A stretch of 64,000 nucleotides of DNA from Aeromicrobium chenweiae (GTDB lineage: Bacteria; Actinomycetota; Actinomycetes; Propionibacteriales; Nocardioidaceae): NCBI RefSeq assembly GCF_003065605.1, contig NZ_CP026952.1, positions 682,001-746,000 on the forward strand, in the 5' to 3' direction. Shown here piece after piece: positions 61,356-64,000 of this stretch. The position numbers and the translations under genes are program-made. The stretch's first letter is position 1. Each line of letters begins with the position of its first letter. The notes below the pieces were generated by a model. It was not told the origin of the DNA, searched no databases, and worked only from the letters and a program-made list of their open reading frames with translations.

Positions 61356-61787
61356 TCAGGGAGCCGGCGTGGGGACCGTCGGCACGTCCGGGGCCGGGGC
61401 CGTGGGGACCGTCGGCACGTCCGGGGTCGGCGTGCTCGGCGCGGCGTCCGGCTCGACCGGCGCCGTGGTGCCGTCGTCCGTGACGTAGACCAGACGGCCG
61501 TCAGCGAGCCGGTAGACGGTGCCGACGGGGGTGCCGCGGCCGACCGTCTTGACGCCCTCGTCGGGGACGTCCTCGACCGTCTCGCCGGGCTTGACCGTCA
61601 CCTCGCCGATCGCGGGCTTGGTCAGGCCGCCCTCGTTGACCGCGCCGGACAGTCCCAGCGACGAGAGTGCAGCGATGAGGAAGCCGACCGCCAGGACGAT
61701 GCCGATGTCGAACATGTTGACCAGGCCGTCGAGCGGGTCGCCCGCCCTGTCCTGGTGGACCCGTGCCCGGGGCGTCACCTTGATCAT
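61356..61787 (-). CDS. DUF2149-like single-helix protein, ExbD-sized
   Basis: A 143-residue protein: basic N-terminus, one transmembrane helix (about 26-48: MFDIGIVLAVGFLIAALSSLG) with Asp27 near its start, then an extracellular beta domain (VTVKPGETVEDVPDEGVKTVG, LVYVTDDG). The order fits DUF2149 (COG4744), a partner of MotA/TolQ/ExbB proteins. The Asp at the helix start could replace the ion-carrying Asp of ExbD or TolR. The end is a Pro/Thr/Val repeat (PDVPTVPT twice). ATGA coupling to the channel gene. Confidence 0.72.
   Translation of the reverse strand: MIKVTPRARVHQDRAGDPLDGLVNMFDIGIVLAVGFLIAALSSLGLSGAVNEGGLTKPAIGEVTVKPGETVEDVPDEGVKTVGRGTPVGTVYRLADGRLVYVTDDGTTAPVEPDAAPSTPTPDVPTVPTAPAPDVPTVPTPAP
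61369..61426. repeat. 33-bp tandem repeat coding the Pro-rich tail
   Basis: The 25-bp sequence beginning GTGGGGACCGTCGGCACGTC occurs at 61369-61393 and 61402-61426, period 33 bp. It encodes the repeated PDVPTVPT unit of the DUF2149-like protein. Copy number may vary between strains. Confidence 0.8.
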
Positions 61788-62569
61788 GAGGAGTACTCCG
61801 TCCCGCCGCTCGACGCGGGGGCAGCCGGCGGGGCGGGCGGCACCAGCGGCGGCAGCGACACGGTCTCGGAGGTCGTGGCCGGGTGCGCCGGTGTCGTCGA
61901 CGCGGCCGGGACGGTGCGGCTGTTCTGCGCGATCGACGCGGCCGCGGAGCCGTCGTCGGTCAGGATCGCCGCGACGTACTCGAGGTCGGAGAAGTCCTGG
62001 CCGTACAGGCGTTCGCGGAGCAGCGAGAGCGCCAGCGAGATGACGCCGATGAGGATGCCCAGCACCGTGATGCTGAAGGCCAGACGCAGGTTGTCGGTCA
62101 GCGCGTCGACGTCGCCGCGGGCCAGGCCGTCGAGGGCCGGCGCGAGCGGGATCAGGGTGCCCATGAGGCCGAGGGCCGGGCCGAGACGGACCAGCAGGCG
62201 GGTGCGGCTGAGTCGGGCCTGGCGTCCGAAGTCGAAGTCGGCGAGCTCCTTCGCGATGCGCGTGTCGGCGCCCGGCTTGTCGACCGCCCCGACCAGGACC
62301 TTGAACGCCTTGCCGACGGGGCTGGACCAGGCGACGGTCTGCAGCAGCGCCGACGCCTCGTCCATGCGGCCCTCGTCGACCGCGCGACGGGCGGAGGCGC
62401 CGGCCTTCGCCAGCGCCGAGAACGTGCGCCGGCGCCGCTTGAACAGCTCGGTGATGAGTGCGCCGACCTCGACCAGGGCGACGGCGAGGGCGAGCAGGGT
62501 GAGGATCACGACTGGGAGCTCCAGCACCTCAGCGATGCGGAAGATGATGTCGTAGATCTTGTCGCTCAT
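61784..62569 (-). CDS. MotA/TolQ/ExbB proton channel family protein
   Basis: A 261-residue membrane protein with three helices: about 18-42, then after a cytoplasmic loop of some 85 residues two more at about 128-150 and 165-190. The second and third helices contain RLGPALGLMGTLIPLAPAL and NLRLAFSITVLGILIGVISLA, the MotA_ExbB signature with GLMGTLIPL. The C-terminus (about 215-261) is a Pro/Ala/Ser tail. AGGAG precedes the ATG. Overlaps both neighbours by ATGA. With the DUF2149-like gene it should form an ion-driven motor. Confidence 0.9.
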   Translation of the reverse strand: MSDKIYDIIFRIAEVLELPVVILTLLALAVALVEVGALITELFKRRRRTFSALAKAGASARRAVDEGRMDEASALLQTVAWSSPVGKAFKVLVGAVDKPGADTRIAKELADFDFGRQARLSRTRLLVRLGPALGLMGTLIPLAPALDGLARGDVDALTDNLRLAFSITVLGILIGVISLALSLLRERLYGQDFSDLEYVAAILTDDGSAAASIAQNSRTVPAASTTPAHPATTSETVSLPPLVPPAPPAAPASSGGTEYSS

Positions 62570-63903
62570 GCACGTCTCCTGAGTGGGCGCAGTCTGTCTC
62601 GGAACCATCGTGTCTCACTCGCGGCACCGGCGCCGACGAGCAACGCGATCGTGAGACCGGCGAGCACCCAGGTCGCGATGCGCTTGCGGAGGGCGGTCTG
62701 GGTCGGGGGAGTCGGCCTGCTCGAGTCCTGGGTGCCGGGGATCGCCTGCGGCGAGCCGCCGGGGACGATCTCGGCGCCGGCCAGCACGTAGCCCTCGACC
62801 TCCTCCAGACCGTCGTCGAGCGGGGTCGTCTCGGTCGGCTCGCCGTCGGGGATGTCCTGCTCGGGGCCCGTGTCGGACGGCGGGTCGACGGGGTCGGGGA
62901 CGATCGGCTCCGGGACGATCGGGTCGGGGTCGTACGGCGGGACGTACCCGCCGCTCGTGCCGCCGCCGGTGCCGCCGCCGCTGCCGGAACCGGTGCCGCC
63001 TCCGCTGCCTCCGGTGCTGGGCTTGGGGGGTTTCGGTGGCTTCTCCACCGTCATCTGGACCGCGGACGAACGGCCGTACGACCCGTCTGCGCCGTAGACG
63101 CTCACCGCCACCGGGTAGGTGCCCTTCTTGGCGTACCGCTTGACCGGGCTCTCGCGCTTCGTGCCCTTGACCGAGCCGTCACCAAAGTCCCACCGCGTCC
63201 TCAGGATGCGGGTCCGAGGCTTCTTCGCGTACGAGATGGAGAAGCTGTTCTCCGTCTTGGTGGTGACCTCCGTCTTGCCGACCGTGACCGACGGCTCCAG
63301 CAACGTGCCGGTGGTGTGGAACGTGAGCTCGAGTGGGCCGGAGACCTTGAAGATGTCGGAGGCGTTGACGTCGCTCTTCTCGTCGCGCAGCGGACGGACG
63401 TAGCCGATCTGCCCCCCGGAGCGGTAGACGGCGGGCTGGAGATCGTCGAGGAAGGGGTAGCTCTCGCCAGTCGGCTCGGCGAGCTCCGCGTCGGAGAGGA
63501 CCGACGGGATTCCTCCGGCATTCGGCGCCTCGGAGAATGTCGCCACCGCCGGATCGTTCTTGCCGACGGTCGCAGCCAGCAGGGCGCGCAGAGAGATGCC
63601 GCGGTTGGGCTGGATCGTGGGCCCGTTGGAGACCTTGCCGTCGAGGTTGCGGCGCTTGAAGTACTGCACGGGCGCCGGGTCCTTGAAGTCGGACAGGCCC
63701 GCGAACTCGTCGATGCCCACCGTCTTGGCATGCAGCACGGTCTGCTTGCCGTTCACGGTCTTGACCACCTTCACGACGACGCAGGCGGAGCTTCCGTCCG
63801 GGCACTGTGCTGCGGACACGGAGGCCGGCGCGAGGCCGAGGCTGGTGGCCGCGAGGGCGAGGCCCGCGAGAAGGGCAGCGTGACGACGGCGTACGACTCT
63901 CAT
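62566..63903 (-). CDS. Secreted PKD-domain protein with C-terminal membrane anchor
   Basis: A 445-residue protein. A signal peptide (about 1-31) is followed by an N-terminal domain of some 165 residues I do not recognise (YFKRRNLDGK, NRGISLRALLAATVG). A PKD domain lies at about 200-292 (RWDFGDGS at 237-243), then a Gly/Ser and Pro/Asp/Glu linker (293-395) and a membrane helix (about 405-425) with basic tail. Only the tail enters the cytoplasm, so the long linker reaches outward through the wall. It is the likely partner pulled on by the channel encoded next, which starts in an ATGA overlap. Confidence 0.75.
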   Translation of the reverse strand: MRVVRRRHAALLAGLALAATSLGLAPASVSAAQCPDGSSACVVVKVVKTVNGKQTVLHAKTVGIDEFAGLSDFKDPAPVQYFKRRNLDGKVSNGPTIQPNRGISLRALLAATVGKNDPAVATFSEAPNAGGIPSVLSDAELAEPTGESYPFLDDLQPAVYRSGGQIGYVRPLRDEKSDVNASDIFKVSGPLELTFHTTGTLLEPSVTVGKTEVTTKTENSFSISYAKKPRTRILRTRWDFGDGSVKGTKRESPVKRYAKKGTYPVAVSVYGADGSYGRSSAVQMTVEKPPKPPKPSTGGSGGGTGSGSGGGTGGGTSGGYVPPYDPDPIVPEPIVPDPVDPPSDTGPEQDIPDGEPTETTPLDDGLEEVEGYVLAGAEIVPGGSPQAIPGTQDSSRPTPPTQTALRKRIATWVLAGLTIALLVGAGAASETRWFRDRLRPLRRRA

Positions 63904-63923
63904 CAGGTACTCCCTCCGACGGC

Positions 63924-64000
63924 TCAGGTGACGCCTACATCCTCCCTCATCACGGCGTCACGGGCGAGGGACTTCCGGGCCTCGACGATCGCGGAGGCGT
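63924..64000 (-). CDS. C-terminal end of an upstream gene, partial
   Basis: From the window edge the minus-strand frame reads ASAIVEARKSLARDAVMRE and stops at 63924, 20 bp before the PKD gene. The helix-like composition looks coding and the spacing suggests a shared operon. Too short to identify; the other two frames stop nearby as well. Confidence 0.4.
   Translation of the reverse strand, partial: ASAIVEARKSLARDAVMREDVGVT

Noticed and set aside
61784-62569. Flagellar motor MotA
   Set aside because: No MotB-like peptidoglycan-binding partner or other flagellar gene is present; the neighbour is DUF2149-like.

Overview
The window is high-GC actinobacterial DNA with tightly packed genes, many GTG starts, ATGA/GTGA overlaps and several leaderless promoters. 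Gene content (eukaryotic-type UGPase followed by glp and a glpR-like gene, DtxR/IdeR-type regulator, actinobacterial citrate synthase, MutA/MutB/MeaB, Tad/Flp pili, AlkB-rubredoxin operon, DUF3027, DUF2530) points to Propionibacteriales, most likely Nocardioidaceae (Aeromicrobium/Nocardioides-like). That placement is inferred from gene content and style; no rRNA or phylogenetic marker was compared. I see no prophage, insertion sequence, plasmid function or CRISPR array, so this reads as ordinary chromosome with a few accessory loci.

Layout. 1-8.4 kb: partial MFS transporter, DUF3027 protein, drug-efflux MFS pump with an operator over its start codon, DUF2530 protein, membrane-anchored propeller-like protein, NCS2 purine permease, gamma-carbonic anhydrase, SerC and a small protein. 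8.4-13.5 kb: the methylmalonyl-CoA mutase operon mutA-mutB-meaB. 13.5-29.1 kb: transglutaminase-like protein, F420/NADP-type reductase, a 1160-residue multidomain glycosyltransferase, citrate synthase divergent from pdxH, TagD-like cytidylyltransferase, DedA protein, MFS exporter, hotdog protein with photolyase, DtxR regulator, PGPGW-type protein, lipoamide-dehydrogenase-like flavoprotein and topoisomerase IB. 29.2-37.6 kb: TrmB/LuxR-type regulator facing a secreted subtilisin-like protease, tRNA-Arg(CCT), esterase lipoprotein, HAD phosphatase, SDR epimerase, a small protein and MscL. 37.7-44.3 kb: orphan SAF protein, FmdB zinc ribbon, two CNNM/CBS proteins, penicillin-acylase-like Ntn hydrolase and 5-formyl-THF cyclo-ligase.

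44.3-49.8 kb carries UGPase, glp/moeA, moaC, mog, rimJ-like and a glpR/SepX-like gene, an expanded form of the galU-glp-rimJ-glpR block linked to cell division in Corynebacterium. tRNA-Ala(CGC) follows. 50.1-57.8 kb is a Tad/Flp pilus operon (flp, cpaB, tadZ/cpaE, tadA, tadB, tadC, tadE, tadG) with a DosR-like palindrome upstream and a strong hairpin after the pilin gene; no prepilin peptidase is encoded here. 57.8-61.4 kb is a complete alkane-hydroxylation operon (alkB, two rubredoxins of different type, rubredoxin reductase, TetR regulator) behind a promoter spanned by an inverted repeat. 61.4-63.9 kb, on the opposite strand, is a compact operon for a secreted, tail-anchored PKD protein, a MotA/TolQ/ExbB-type channel and a DUF2149-like ExbD-sized partner. 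This looks like an ion-driven envelope machine in an organism expected to lack an outer membrane, and it is my best candidate for an undescribed system.
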